Assembly: GCF_022807995.1 (NCBI RefSeq) | Contig: NZ_CP094351.1 | Coordinates: forward strand, 246,501 to 310,500 | Reading direction: 5' to 3' | DNA: 64,000 bases | Origin: Pseudomonas orientalis | GTDB taxonomy: Bacteria > Pseudomonadota > Gammaproteobacteria > Pseudomonadales > Pseudomonadaceae | Shown here: piece after piece, positions 18,278 through 26,476 of the stretch | How the letters are laid out: each line of letters opens with the position of its first letter | Numbering within the stretch: the first letter of the stretch is position 1 | Notes under the pieces: model-generated | What the model was told of the DNA's origin: nothing | Databases searched by the model: none | The model's input: only the letters and a program-made list of their open reading frames with translations | Position numbers and translations under genes: made by a program

Positions 18278-19084
18278 ATGGGCAATGTCCAGACCGCCGC
18301 CCGTGCCACTGAGGCGCAAGGGCGCCCTGCACCGAGCGGTGAGTTGGTCGACCTTGGCCGGCCGCATCGTGCGCCGTTGGGGCAGTTGCGCCTGCAGCAG
18401 ACCCCCAAGCGTTTTTCCAGCCGACGCGAAGGCGTTCTGTTGGGCTTGTTGGTGCTGGCCTTGCACGGTGCGGTGATCTACTGGGTGAGCCAGAAGCCCA
18501 CCCCGGTGCTGCCGGTGGTGCCGCCGGAAATTCCGCCGATGACCATCGAGTTTTCCCGGCCGGCGCCGCCGGTGGTTGAACCGCCGCCGCCGGTGCCGCC
18601 GCCACCTCCCGTGGTCGAGCCACCGCCGCCGGTAGTGGATGAGTTGGCCGCCAAGCCGGCGCCGCCGAAACCGCTGGTCAAGCCCAAGCCCAAGCCGCTG
18701 CCTAAACCTGAGCCCAAGCCGGCACCCAAGGTCGTCGAACAACCGCCCGCACCGCCCGTACCGGCGCCCCCGGCAGCAATTGCACCACCAGCGCCGGCGC
18801 CGGTTACGCCCGCTTCGGCCAATGCTGCGTACCTGAAGAACCCGGCGCCGGAATACCCGTCACTGGCTCAGCGGCGTGGATGGGAGGGCACCGTGTTGCT
18901 GCGGGTACACGTCTTGGCCAGCGGCAAACCCGGTGAGATCCAGCTGCAGAAAAGCAGCGGTCGCCAGCAACTCGATGACGCCGCGTTGGCCGCCGTGAAG
19001 CGTTGGAGCTTCGTGCCGGCCAAGCAGGGTGAAGTCGCCCAGGACGGCTGGGTCAGCGTACCGATCGATTTCAAGATTCATTAA
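18278..19084 (+). CDS. tonB: TonB energy-transducing protein
   Basis: TonB-family protein of 268 residues. A cytoplasmic N-terminus is followed by one membrane segment (about 51-68, VLLGLLVLALHGAVIYW), a long periplasmic Pro/Glu-Pro/Lys-Pro spacer (about 75-175) and a C-terminal TonB domain with YPSLAQRRGWEGTVLLRVHV and the closing AVKRWSFVPA segment. The ATG at 18278 has AGGGGGAG upstream. It heads a tonB-exbB-exbD operon placed just after the sulfate-ester receptor, suggesting a dedicated system for that or related receptors. Confidence 0.92.
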   Translation: MGNVQTAARATEAQGRPAPSGELVDLGRPHRAPLGQLRLQQTPKRFSSRREGVLLGLLVLALHGAVIYWVSQKPTPVLPVVPPEIPPMTIEFSRPAPPVVEPPPPVPPPPPVVEPPPPVVDELAAKPAPPKPLVKPKPKPLPKPEPKPAPKVVEQPPAPPVPAPPAAIAPPAPAPVTPASANAAYLKNPAPEYPSLAQRRGWEGTVLLRVHVLASGKPGEIQLQKSSGRQQLDDAALAAVKRWSFVPAKQGEVAQDGWVSVPIDFKIH

Positions 19085-19112
19085 TTATTCAGCTGCACAG
19101 AGGGAACACATC

Positions 19113-19832
19113 ATGGCTTTGGCATCTCCACTTGAATCCATCGAAAGCGCGGTGATCTGGTTGCTGGTGGTCTTTTCGGTCGCCACCTGGGGCTTGGCAT
19201 TGTTGAAGGGCGTGCAGTTCGGGCGCCTCAAGGCTCAGGATCGCAAATTCCACAAACAGTTCTGGGCCGCGTCGAGCCTCGACGCCGCCGCCGAGCTGGC
19301 CGATACCCAACCGGGCGCAGCGGCCCGGGTGGCCCGGGCCGGGTATGCCGCGATCCAGGTTGGCGATACCCAGCACGTGGCGGACCTGAGCCAGGCCATC
19401 AATCACCAGGACCGCCTCGAGCGTGCCTTGCGCCAGCAGATCGTGCGTGAGCGCCGCTCCCTGGAAACCGGCCTGGCGGTAGTCGCCAGCATCGGCAGCA
19501 CCTCGCCGTTTATCGGCCTGTTCGGCACCGTCTGGGGCATCATGGAGGCGCTCAAGGGCATCAGCGCCGCCGGTTCAGCCAGCCTGGAAACCGTGGCGGG
19601 CCCCATCGGTGCGGCGCTGGTTGCAACGGGCGTGGGGATTGCCGTCGCGGTGCCGGCGGTGCTGGTCTACAACTATTTCCTGCGCCGCCTGAAGCTGACG
19701 GCCGCCGACCTTGACGACTTTGCCCACGACTTCTACAGCCTGGCGCAAAAGAACGCCTTCCGTGTGCTGCTGCACCCGGCGCTGAACAAAGCCAGCGCCG
19801 GTAACCCGCAGAAAGTGAAGGAGGCGTCCTGA
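19113..19832 (+). CDS. exbB: ExbB biopolymer transport protein (TolQ/MotA family)
   Basis: A 239-residue inner-membrane proton-channel subunit. Three hydrophobic segments are visible (about 10-30, 130-155 and 170-195), with the conserved region IGSTSPFIGLFGTVWGIMEA (about 128-147) and PIGAALVATGVGIAVAVPA. The start ATG at 19113 follows AGAGGGAACAC. It lies 28 bases after tonB and 1 base before exbD. Confidence 0.93.
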   Translation: MALASPLESIESAVIWLLVVFSVATWGLALLKGVQFGRLKAQDRKFHKQFWAASSLDAAAELADTQPGAAARVARAGYAAIQVGDTQHVADLSQAINHQDRLERALRQQIVRERRSLETGLAVVASIGSTSPFIGLFGTVWGIMEALKGISAAGSASLETVAGPIGAALVATGVGIAVAVPAVLVYNYFLRRLKLTAADLDDFAHDFYSLAQKNAFRVLLHPALNKASAGNPQKVKEAS

Positions 19833-19833
19833 G

Positions 19834-20235
19834 ATGGCCTTTTCCACCCAAGACAGTGATGAGGTGCTGAGCGAGATCAACGTCACGCCGCTGGTGGACG
19901 TGATGCTGGTGCTGCTGGTGGTGTTTATCGTCACCGCGCCGCTGCTGACCAATTCGATCCCGATCAACCTGCCCAAGACCGAGGCCGTGGCGCCGGTCGA
20001 GCAGAAGGACCCGCTGGTGGTGAGCATCGACGGTGCCGGCAAGCTGTTTATCAACAAGGACGAAATCCAGCCGGACCTGCTGGAATTCAACCTGCAGGCG
20101 GCCAGGGCCAGGGACCCCGATGTGCGGGTGCAACTGCAGGCTGACGATCGCGTGAACTACGGCGAAGTGGCGCGAGCCATGGCGTCTATCGAACGCGCGG
20201 GGATTACCAGGCTGTCGGTGATAACCGCACGTTAG
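19834..20235 (+). CDS. exbD: ExbD biopolymer transport protein
   Basis: A 133-residue protein with the family N-terminus EINVTPLVDVMLVLLVVFIV (about 12-31), whose membrane Asp carries protons, and a periplasmic domain ending in MASIERAGITRLSVIT. It completes the tonB-exbB-exbD operon and is followed by a likely terminator. Confidence 0.93.
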   Translation: MAFSTQDSDEVLSEINVTPLVDVMLVLLVVFIVTAPLLTNSIPINLPKTEAVAPVEQKDPLVVSIDGAGKLFINKDEIQPDLLEFNLQAARARDPDVRVQLQADDRVNYGEVARAMASIERAGITRLSVITAR

Positions 20236-20261
20236 TTGTAAACAAGCCTCGACGATTTTTG

Positions 20262-20294
20262 GGCCGTTTCCTTGGCAGGGTGCGGCCTTTTTTT
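20262..20294 (+). terminator. Probable terminator of tonB-exbB-exbD
   Basis: GGCCG and CGGCC arms (inner CCT/AGG pairing also possible) followed directly by seven Ts, 26 bases past the exbD stop. Confidence 0.65.
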
Positions 20295-20314
20295 ATGTAT
20301 GGCCGATGAGGTAA

Positions 20315-20404
20315 ATGTGGGAGGGGGCTTGCCCCCGATAGCGGTGTATCAGTATCAGATGTGCTGACTGACAGAATGCTATCGGGGGCAAGCCCCCTCC
20401 CACC
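20315..20404. repeat. REP doublet (long form)
   Basis: Inverted REP pair between the exbD terminator and the hydrolase promoter. Confidence 0.92.
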
Positions 20405-20453
20405 GTTTGATTGCAGGCGGGCTTGATATTTTGGTTATTAATAAATAGCTTCT

Positions 20454-20463
20454 TATTCCTTAA
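20454..20463 (+). promoter_or_regulatory. CysB-like sulfur-control element upstream of the hydrolase
   Basis: TATTCCTTAA, in the longer A+T-rich tract TAGCTTCTTATTCCTTAACG. It is the exact inverse of the element at 13555-13564 upstream of the TonB-dependent receptor. Function inferred. Confidence 0.3.
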
Positions 20464-20524
20464 CGAATATAAACCGTGTCCCTATACTGATCAGCAACGT
20501 TAAACGCTGCAGGAGGGCACACCC

Positions 20525-21106
20525 ATGCACAGCGAGTCGATTCGTTACCTGATCGTGCCGGGCTGGCAAGGATCGCCAGAAGAACATTGGCAAAGTCACT
20601 GGCAGAACAGCCTGCCCAACAGTGCGCGCGTTGAGCAGGACGATTGGCTGACCCCGCGCCGTGAAGACTGGGTGGCCGCGTTGGCTGAGGCGATCGCCGC
20701 CGACAGCACGCCGGTGATCCTGATCGCCCACAGCCTGGGGTGCATCACCGTGGCGCACTGGGCGGCCACCGCGCCTGTGCAGTGCCTGCGCCAGGTGCGC
20801 GGCGCCTTGCTGGTGGCGCCGGCGGATGTCGAACGACCGGCCTGTGCCCCCGCCCTGCGCAACTTTGCGCCGATTCCTACCGACCTGTTGCCGTTTCCCA
20901 GCCAGGTGGTCAGTTCCGACAACGACAGTGCCGTCAGCGCGCCACGGGCGTTGGAACTGGCGCGCCAGTGGGGCGCCGAAGCCGGCATATTGTCGGGTGC
21001 CGGGCATATCAATGTGAAGTCCGGCCACCAGCGCTGGGAACAGGGTTTCGCCTACCTCTATCGCCTGCAGAATCGCCTTGAGCATCACGCTCGGCGCCGC
21101 GCATAA
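20525..21106 (+). CDS. RBBP9/YdeN-type alpha/beta serine hydrolase
   Basis: A compact 193-residue alpha/beta hydrolase. The nucleophile Ser is in IAHSLGC (about residues 73-79), the acid is in SSDNDSAV (about 136-143) and the His is in GAGHINVKSG (about 159-168), which is the order of the RBBP9/YdeN family. The substrate is unknown. AGGAGGGCACACCC precedes the ATG. It is the first gene of a plus-strand group with the sigma-54-type protein and MetQ, so a role in sulfur scavenging is likely but unproven. Confidence 0.82.
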   Translation: MHSESIRYLIVPGWQGSPEEHWQSHWQNSLPNSARVEQDDWLTPRREDWVAALAEAIAADSTPVILIAHSLGCITVAHWAATAPVQCLRQVRGALLVAPADVERPACAPALRNFAPIPTDLLPFPSQVVSSDNDSAVSAPRALELARQWGAEAGILSGAGHINVKSGHQRWEQGFAYLYRLQNRLEHHARRRA

Positions 21107-21135
21107 CCTATTTCAACGCCCCGTCCCTTGAGTGG

Positions 21136-22080
21136 ATGGGGCGGGAGCCTGCCATTAGTCTGCATGAAACCTACGGCCAGCCGTTGCTGACCTTTCCCGA
21201 CGCCGAAAAAAGCCCGCTGAGCATTCGCGCCAAGGCGTTGGTGTTTGTCGACCCACGTTCGCGGCAGCTGCGCGAAGACCTGGAAAATCTCGCGCCGCGT
21301 GCGCTGTCCGTGTTGATTCGTGGCGAGACCGGGAGCGGCAAGGAGCTGCTGGCGCGGCATATCCACCGTGGCAGTGATCGCACGGGCCTGTTCGTATCGG
21401 TTAACTGCGGCGCGATCAGCCCGACCTATGCCGACGCGGAACTGTTCGGCTACACCGCCGGCAGCCACAGCGGCGCGGCGAGCAGCCGAGCCGGGTGGTT
21501 CGGTTCGGCCAATGGCGGCACCTTGTACCTGGATGAAATTGGCGATTTGCCGTTGCCGATCCAGGTCAAATTGCTCGCCGCCCTGGAAAACCACGAGGTC
21601 ACTCGCGTCGGCGCCCAGCAGCCAAGCCCGGTGGACGTGCGCCTGGTGGCCGCCACCAGCATCGACCTGGCCCAGGCGGTGGCGGCAGGCAAGTTTCATG
21701 AGCGCCTGTTTCATTATTTGAGCGAAGGTCAATTGGACCTGCCGGCGCTGCGCGAGCGGGTCGGCGACATCCTGTCCCTGGCCGAATACTTCCTGGGCAT
21801 CTACAGCCAGCGCCTGGACCTGCCGGTGCCGCTGATCAGCGACGCCGCCCAACGCGTGCTGGAGCATCACAGCTGGCCGGGCAACACCCGCGAGCTGGAA
21901 AACGTCATTCACTTTGCGCTGTTGGTGAGCAGCGGAGATGAAATTCTGCCCGAGCACCTGAACTTGCCCAGCGCCGGCTCGCCGTTGGAGCAAGTGCGGC
22001 GGATTTTCGCGAGCGCCAGCCCTGCGGAGCGGGAGACGCTGCGAAAATTCCTGTATGAGCAAAATGGAATATCAACGTGA
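21136..22080 (+). CDS. Sigma-54-interacting AAA+ regulator with altered GAFTGA loop (SfnR-like)
   Basis: A 314-residue protein made almost only of a bacterial enhancer-binding AAA+ domain, with no receiver or other sensor. Walker A GETGSGKE is at 63-70 and Walker B GGTLYLDEIGD at 127-137. The loop that normally reads GAFTGA and touches sigma-54 is here TAGSHSGA (107-114). The SWPGNTRELENV sensor motif is at 246-257. It ends soon after with no evident Fis-type helix-turn-helix. It resembles SfnR-type regulators of sulfone/sulfonate genes. The ATG at 21136 lies 29 bases after the hydrolase gene. Whether it activates sigma-54 promoters is doubtful from sequence. Confidence 0.75.
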   Translation: MGREPAISLHETYGQPLLTFPDAEKSPLSIRAKALVFVDPRSRQLREDLENLAPRALSVLIRGETGSGKELLARHIHRGSDRTGLFVSVNCGAISPTYADAELFGYTAGSHSGAASSRAGWFGSANGGTLYLDEIGDLPLPIQVKLLAALENHEVTRVGAQQPSPVDVRLVAATSIDLAQAVAAGKFHERLFHYLSEGQLDLPALRERVGDILSLAEYFLGIYSQRLDLPVPLISDAAQRVLEHHSWPGNTRELENVIHFALLVSSGDEILPEHLNLPSAGSPLEQVRRIFASASPAERETLRKFLYEQNGIST

Positions 22081-22187
22081 ATAAAAGATATTGTTCGGGA
22101 ATAAAAAATCTAGGTATTGTCCACTCCACGCCGCGATAGCACTTCGCTGGCACCTCACATAAAAAACGGTCGTTAGAAGGACATTGC

Positions 22188-22970
22188 ATGAAAAAGGTTC
22201 TGTTGTTTACCGCACTGGCGGCTGCCCTGACTGCCAGCTTCGCCCAGGCCAACGAGAAACTGGTGGTAGCCGCCACTCCGATCCCGCATGCGGAGATCCT
22301 CGAGCTGATCAAGCCGACCCTGGCCAAAGAGGGCGTGGACCTGGAAATCAAAGTCTTTACCGACTACGTACAACCCAATACGCAGGTTGCCGAAAAACGC
22401 CTGGATGCCAACTACTTCCAGACTCTTCCGTACCTGGAAAACTTCAACAAAGGTAAGGGCACCAACCTGGTGACCGTGGTCGGCGTGCACGTCGAGCCCA
22501 TCGGCGGTTACTCGAAAAAGATCAAGAATATTTCCGAGCTCAAAGATGGCGCCACCGTGGCCATCCCGAACGAAGGCTCCAACAGCGGCCGCGCCCTGTT
22601 GCTGCTGCAAAAGAACGGACTGATCACTCTGAAAGATCCGACCAACGCGTTGTCCACGCCGAAGGACATCAAGGACAACCCGAAACACCTCAAATTCAAG
22701 GAGCTGGAATCGGCCCTGTTGCCGCGCGTACTCGACCAGGTTGACCTGGACGTGATCAATACCAACTACGCGCTGGAAGCCGGCCTGAACCCGGCCAAGG
22801 ACGCGCTGATCATCGAAGATGCCAAGTCGCCCTACGTGAACTTCCTGGTCGCTCGCCCGGACAACAAGGACAGCGACGCTATCCAGAAACTGTCCAAGGC
22901 GCTGACCAGCCCGGAAGTCAAAGCCTTCATTGAGAAAAAGTACAACGGCGCGGTCGTGCCGGCGTTCTGA
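22188..22970 (+). CDS. MetQ/NlpA family methionine-type binding protein, orphan
   Basis: Binding protein of 260 residues of the MetQ/NlpA family: KLVVAATPIPHAEILE, DYVQPNTQVAEKRLDANYFQ and the VAIPNEGSNSGRALLLLQK hinge are typical. The leader (MKKVLLFTALAAALTASFAQA) has no lipobox Cys, so it should be a soluble periplasmic protein, not a lipoprotein. No metN or metI adjoins it; a full set with another MetQ is at 34859-37399, and this protein may share that transporter. AAGGA precedes the ATG. Confidence 0.85.
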   Translation: MKKVLLFTALAAALTASFAQANEKLVVAATPIPHAEILELIKPTLAKEGVDLEIKVFTDYVQPNTQVAEKRLDANYFQTLPYLENFNKGKGTNLVTVVGVHVEPIGGYSKKIKNISELKDGATVAIPNEGSNSGRALLLLQKNGLITLKDPTNALSTPKDIKDNPKHLKFKELESALLPRVLDQVDLDVINTNYALEAGLNPAKDALIIEDAKSPYVNFLVARPDNKDSDAIQKLSKALTSPEVKAFIEKKYNGAVVPAF

Positions 22971-22998
22971 TGTAAGCCAAAACCCCCTTCAAGGTTTC

Positions 22999-23034
22999 AA
23001 CGCCGACGGCTATTACAGCGTCGGCGTTTTTTTT
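22999..23034 (+). terminator. Rho-independent terminator after the orphan metQ
   Basis: Perfect AACGCCGACG/CGTCGGCGTT hairpin with a ten-base loop and an eight-T run, 28 bases after the stop codon. Confidence 0.92.
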
Positions 23035-23062
23035 GGCCCTGAATTTTTAACGCAACCAAGAA

Positions 23063-23153
23063 TGTGGGAGGGGGCTTGCCCCCGATAGCGGTGTGTCAGC
23101 CAGCATATCTGTCACTGACACTCCGCCATCGGGGGCAAGCCCCCTCCCACATT
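23063..23153. repeat. REP doublet (long form)
   Basis: Inverted REP pair following the metQ terminator. The remaining 170 bases to the next gene form an A+T-rich promoter region. Confidence 0.92.
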
Positions 23154-23323
23154 TGAACTTCATTCGATGGTAAATCTGGGGTTAGCTTTTTGAGTGATAT
23201 CCATATGTATTTTCGGTATTTAAATTTTGCTTTTTATACCTTTAAAGTTCGCGCTACCCGACGTTATCCACGCCGGAACGGACTGCGCTCGCGGCATTAC
23301 CCATGCGGCGATATGGACTGCAC

Positions 23324-23989
23324 ATGACCTTCGATTTCGCGTTTATCCTCAGCACCTTGCCGGCGTTCCTGAAAGCCGTGGGGGTGACCCTGCAAGTCGG
23401 CTTGATCGCGATTGCCACCTCCATGCTGGTGGCGCTGATCAATGCGGCGCTGTTGGTCTTTCGCACGCCGTACCTGTCACGCCTGGTGGCGTTGTACGTG
23501 GAGCTGGCGCGTAACACACCGCTGCTGATTCAGCTGTTCTTCGTGTACTTCGCGCTGCCGGCCCTGGGTCTGAATATCTCCGGGTTCTGGGCGGCGATCA
23601 TCACCATGACCTTTCTCGGCGGCGCCTACCTCACCGAAGTGCTGCGCGCCGGCGTGGAGGCGGTACCGCAGGCGCAGATCGAGTCGGGCAAGTCCATCGG
23701 CCTGTCCGACTGGCAACTGCTGCGCCATGTGATTCTGCCCCAGGCCGGCATTCTCAGCCTGCCGGCGCTGTTCGCCAATTTCATTTTTCTGCTCAAGGAA
23801 ACCACGGTGGTTTCCGCCGTGGCGGTGCCGGAGATTCTCTACACCACCAAGAGCTACATCGCGCTCTACTACAAGACCTACGAGATGCTCGCCGTACTGA
23901 CGCTGATCTGCGTGCTGCTGTTTTTGCCGTTGTCGCTGCTGCTCAGCCGCCTGGAAAGGAGGCTCCAGCATGGCCAGTTCGGGTCTTGA
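23324..23989 (+). CDS. Amino acid (cystine-type) ABC permease 1
   Basis: His/Glu/Gln-type permease of 221 residues (TcyL/GltJ family) with about five membrane segments. The N-terminal FLKAVGVTLQVGLIAI and the coupling loop ESGKSIGLSDWQLLRHVILP (about 121-140) are diagnostic. ATG at 23324 is chosen since the short upstream extension is not hydrophobic. It is first of four tightly overlapping genes (20-, 4- and 4-base overlaps). Polar amino acid substrate; cystine or a related sulfur compound is favoured by the neighbourhood. Confidence 0.88.
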   Translation: MTFDFAFILSTLPAFLKAVGVTLQVGLIAIATSMLVALINAALLVFRTPYLSRLVALYVELARNTPLLIQLFFVYFALPALGLNISGFWAAIITMTFLGGAYLTEVLRAGVEAVPQAQIESGKSIGLSDWQLLRHVILPQAGILSLPALFANFIFLLKETTVVSAVAVPEILYTTKSYIALYYKTYEMLAVLTLICVLLFLPLSLLLSRLERRLQHGQFGS

Positions 23990-24629
23990 GTTGTTGTGGG
24001 TGTCGTTGCCGCAACTGGGCAAGGGCGCTGCGCAAACCCTGTCGATTTCGTTTTTGAGCATTGCCTTCAGTACGGTCGGCGGCGTGCTGTATGGCGTACT
24101 GCGAACGCTGAACAACAGGGTGATCAACGCTGTGCTGCGGGTTTACCAGGAGCTGTTCCGGGCGATTCCGGTGCTGGTGTGGTTGTACCTGCTGTTTTTC
24201 GGCCTGCCGATCTTCTTTGGCTTGAGCCTCCCGAGTTTCTGGTGCGCGGTATTGGTGTTGTCGCTGTGGGGGGCCAGTGAGGTCGGTGAAGTGGTGCGAG
24301 GCGCGTTGCATTCACTACCGCGCGGTCAGCGTGAAGCGGGCTTGTCGATTGGGTTGTCCGACCCGCAGTTGTACGGCTACGTACTGCTGCCCCAGGCGCT
24401 CAAGCGCATGACCCCGCCGACCATCAACGTCTACACGCGCATCATCAAGACCAGTTCGCTGGCGGTGCTGATCGGTGTGGTGGATGTGATCAAGGTCGGC
24501 CAGCAAATCATCGAGCGCACCTACGAGTCGGTATTGATCTACGGCTCGCTGTTCCTGTTTTTCTTCTTTATCTGCTACCCGTTGTCGGCCGCCTCCAAGG
24601 TGTTGGAACGGCGCTGGGCCCAAGCATGA
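23970..24629 (+). CDS. Amino acid (cystine-type) ABC permease 2
   Basis: Second His/Glu/Gln-type permease, 219 residues, with LGKGAAQTLSISFLSIAFS at the N-terminus and the coupling loop EAGLSIGLSDPQLYGYVLLP (about 122-141). It overlaps permease 1 by 20 bases and the ATPase gene by 4 (ATGA), so the two permeases probably form a heterodimer made from one message. Confidence 0.88.
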   Translation: MASSGLELLWVSLPQLGKGAAQTLSISFLSIAFSTVGGVLYGVLRTLNNRVINAVLRVYQELFRAIPVLVWLYLLFFGLPIFFGLSLPSFWCAVLVLSLWGASEVGEVVRGALHSLPRGQREAGLSIGLSDPQLYGYVLLPQALKRMTPPTINVYTRIIKTSSLAVLIGVVDVIKVGQQIIERTYESVLIYGSLFLFFFFICYPLSAASKVLERRWAQA

Positions 24630-25402
24630 GCGCATTGATCGAGTTTCAGGGTTTCAACAAATTCTTCGGCCAGGCGCAGGTGCTCAAGGGCATCGACCTG
24701 AGTGTGCAAAGCGGCGAAGTGGTGGTGGTCCTCGGCCCCAGCGGTTGCGGCAAAAGTACCTTGCTGCGCTGCCTCAATGGGCTGGAAGTCGCTCACAGCG
24801 GCAGCCTGCGGTTTGCCGGCAGTGAGCTTCTGGACAAGCGCACCGACTGGCGCCAGGTGCGCCAGGACATTGGCATGGTGTTCCAGAGCTACCACCTGTT
24901 CCCGCACATGAGCGTGCTCGACAATATTCTGCTGGGCCCGCTCAAAGTGCAAAAACGCGACCCGCGTGAAGCCCGCGCGCAAGCTGAAAAACTGCTCGAA
25001 CGCGTGGGCCTTGCCGACAAGCGCGACGCCTTCCCGCGCCAGCTCTCCGGCGGCCAGCAGCAACGCATCGCCATCGTGCGGTCGTTGTGCATGAACCCTC
25101 AGGTCATGCTGTTTGACGAAGTCACCGCCGCCCTGGACCCGGAGATGGTCAAGGAAGTGCTGGAAGTCATCCAGGGCCTGGCCCGCGATGGCATGACCCT
25201 GCTGATTGTCACCCACGAAATGGCCTTCGCCCGCGCTGTCGCCGACCGCGTGGTGTTCATGGAGGCCGGTCGCATCCTCGAACACAACACCCCCGAGGCA
25301 TTCTTTACGAACCCGCAGACCGCACGCGCGCAGCAGTTCCTGGAGAAGTTCTCCTTTGTTTCAACACTGCCCAAAAAGCGCAAGGAACCGGAACTGATAT
25401 GA
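24626..25402 (+). CDS. Amino acid (cystine-type) ABC ATPase
   Basis: GlnQ/TcyN-type ATPase of 258 residues: Walker A GPSGCGKST (about 36-44), Q-loop VFQSYHLFPHMS, signature LSGGQQQR, and Walker B with an unusual VMLFDEVTAALDPE where most family members have DEPTSALDP. Glu is kept, so hydrolysis should be intact, but the Pro-to-Val change in the DEP motif is atypical. Overlaps both neighbours by 4 bases. Confidence 0.88.
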   Translation: MSALIEFQGFNKFFGQAQVLKGIDLSVQSGEVVVVLGPSGCGKSTLLRCLNGLEVAHSGSLRFAGSELLDKRTDWRQVRQDIGMVFQSYHLFPHMSVLDNILLGPLKVQKRDPREARAQAEKLLERVGLADKRDAFPRQLSGGQQQRIAIVRSLCMNPQVMLFDEVTAALDPEMVKEVLEVIQGLARDGMTLLIVTHEMAFARAVADRVVFMEAGRILEHNTPEAFFTNPQTARAQQFLEKFSFVSTLPKKRKEPELI

Positions 25403-26247
25403 AAAAGTTACTGCTGCCACTGCTGGCCGTCGCGTTACTGGCCGGCTGCGATAAGAAAGCCGAAGAACCGTTAAAACCTGCGGCTGTCAGCTACATCGAC
25501 AAAATCAAGGCGCGGGACAAGCTGATCGTCGGCGTCTTCACCGACAAGCCACCGTTCGGTTTCGTCGACGAGGCCGGCCGCTACGTCGGCTTCGATACCG
25601 ACATCGGCCGCCAATTCGCCAAGGACCTGCTGGGCGATGAAAACAAAGTCGAATTTGTCGCCGTGGAGCCCGCCAGCCGTATACCGTTCCTGCAGAGCGA
25701 CAAGGTCGACCTGATCCTGGCCAACATGACGGTCACGCCGGAGCGCAAGGAAGCGGTGGACTTCACCAACCCCAACCTGAAAGTTGCGGTACAGGCCCTG
25801 GTGCCGAACGACAGCGCGGTCAAAAGCCTGGATGACCTGGCGAGCCGCACCACCATCGTCACCACCGGCACCACTGCCGATATCTGGCTGACCAAGAACC
25901 ACCCGGACTGGAAACTGCTCAAGTTCGAGAAAAACTCCGAGTCGCTGCAAGCACTGTCGGCCGGGCGTGGCGATGCCTACGCGCAGGACAACCTGGTGCT
26001 GTTCAGCTGGGCCAAGCAGAACCCCGGCTACCGTGTGCTGGAACAGAAACTCGGTGATGAAGCGCCGATTGCTCCAGCGGTGAAGAAAGGCAATATCGAA
26101 CTGCGCGACTGGGTGAATGCGGAACTGGCGAAATTGGGCGAAGAGAAGTTTTTGCTCAAGTTGTATGACCAGTATGTGCGTAAAGAGCTGAGCGATGACA
26201 CCCAGCCTGAGAGTGTGATTGTTGAAGGTGGGAAGTGGCAGGGCTGA
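25399..26247 (+). CDS. Amino acid (cystine-type) ABC binding lipoprotein
   Basis: Family 3 solute-binding protein of 282 residues with a lipoprotein signal: LLAVALLAGC places the lipid on Cys18. The body has KLIVGVFTDKPPFGFVDEAG and the GFDTDIGRQFAKDLLG and NMTVTPERKEAVDFTNP segments of polar amino acid binding proteins. It is the last gene of the four-gene ABC operon. The substrate is unproven; cystine, cysteine derivatives or another amino acid are possible. Confidence 0.88.
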   Translation: MKKLLLPLLAVALLAGCDKKAEEPLKPAAVSYIDKIKARDKLIVGVFTDKPPFGFVDEAGRYVGFDTDIGRQFAKDLLGDENKVEFVAVEPASRIPFLQSDKVDLILANMTVTPERKEAVDFTNPNLKVAVQALVPNDSAVKSLDDLASRTTIVTTGTTADIWLTKNHPDWKLLKFEKNSESLQALSAGRGDAYAQDNLVLFSWAKQNPGYRVLEQKLGDEAPIAPAVKKGNIELRDWVNAELAKLGEEKFLLKLYDQYVRKELSDDTQPESVIVEGGKWQG

Positions 26248-26277
26248 TGCCTGGCTTTTGTGCTGACTGTACCGGCC

Positions 26278-26371
26278 CTATCGGGGGCAAGCCCCCTCCC
26301 ACACTGGATTGGGTTCACACGTTCTGGCGTGTGAATACAATCAAATGTGGGAGGGGGCTTGCCCCCGATGG
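26278..26371. repeat. REP doublet
   Basis: Inverted REP pair with a GTTCACACG/CGTGTGAATAC inner stem between the ABC operon and the triABC-like operon. Confidence 0.92.
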
Positions 26372-26476
26372 CGGCCTCCATTGGAGTATGGGATCCTCCA
26401 TGCAGTTAAGGAACCCTGAACTAAGCTCACAGTCGCATACACACTGGCAAGTCGGCATCACGCAAAAGGAGCCTGC

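Noticed and set aside
22150..22175. Sigma-54 promoter (TGGCAC) upstream of the orphan metQ
   Set aside because: TGGCAC is present but no TTGC element follows at the required five-base spacing.
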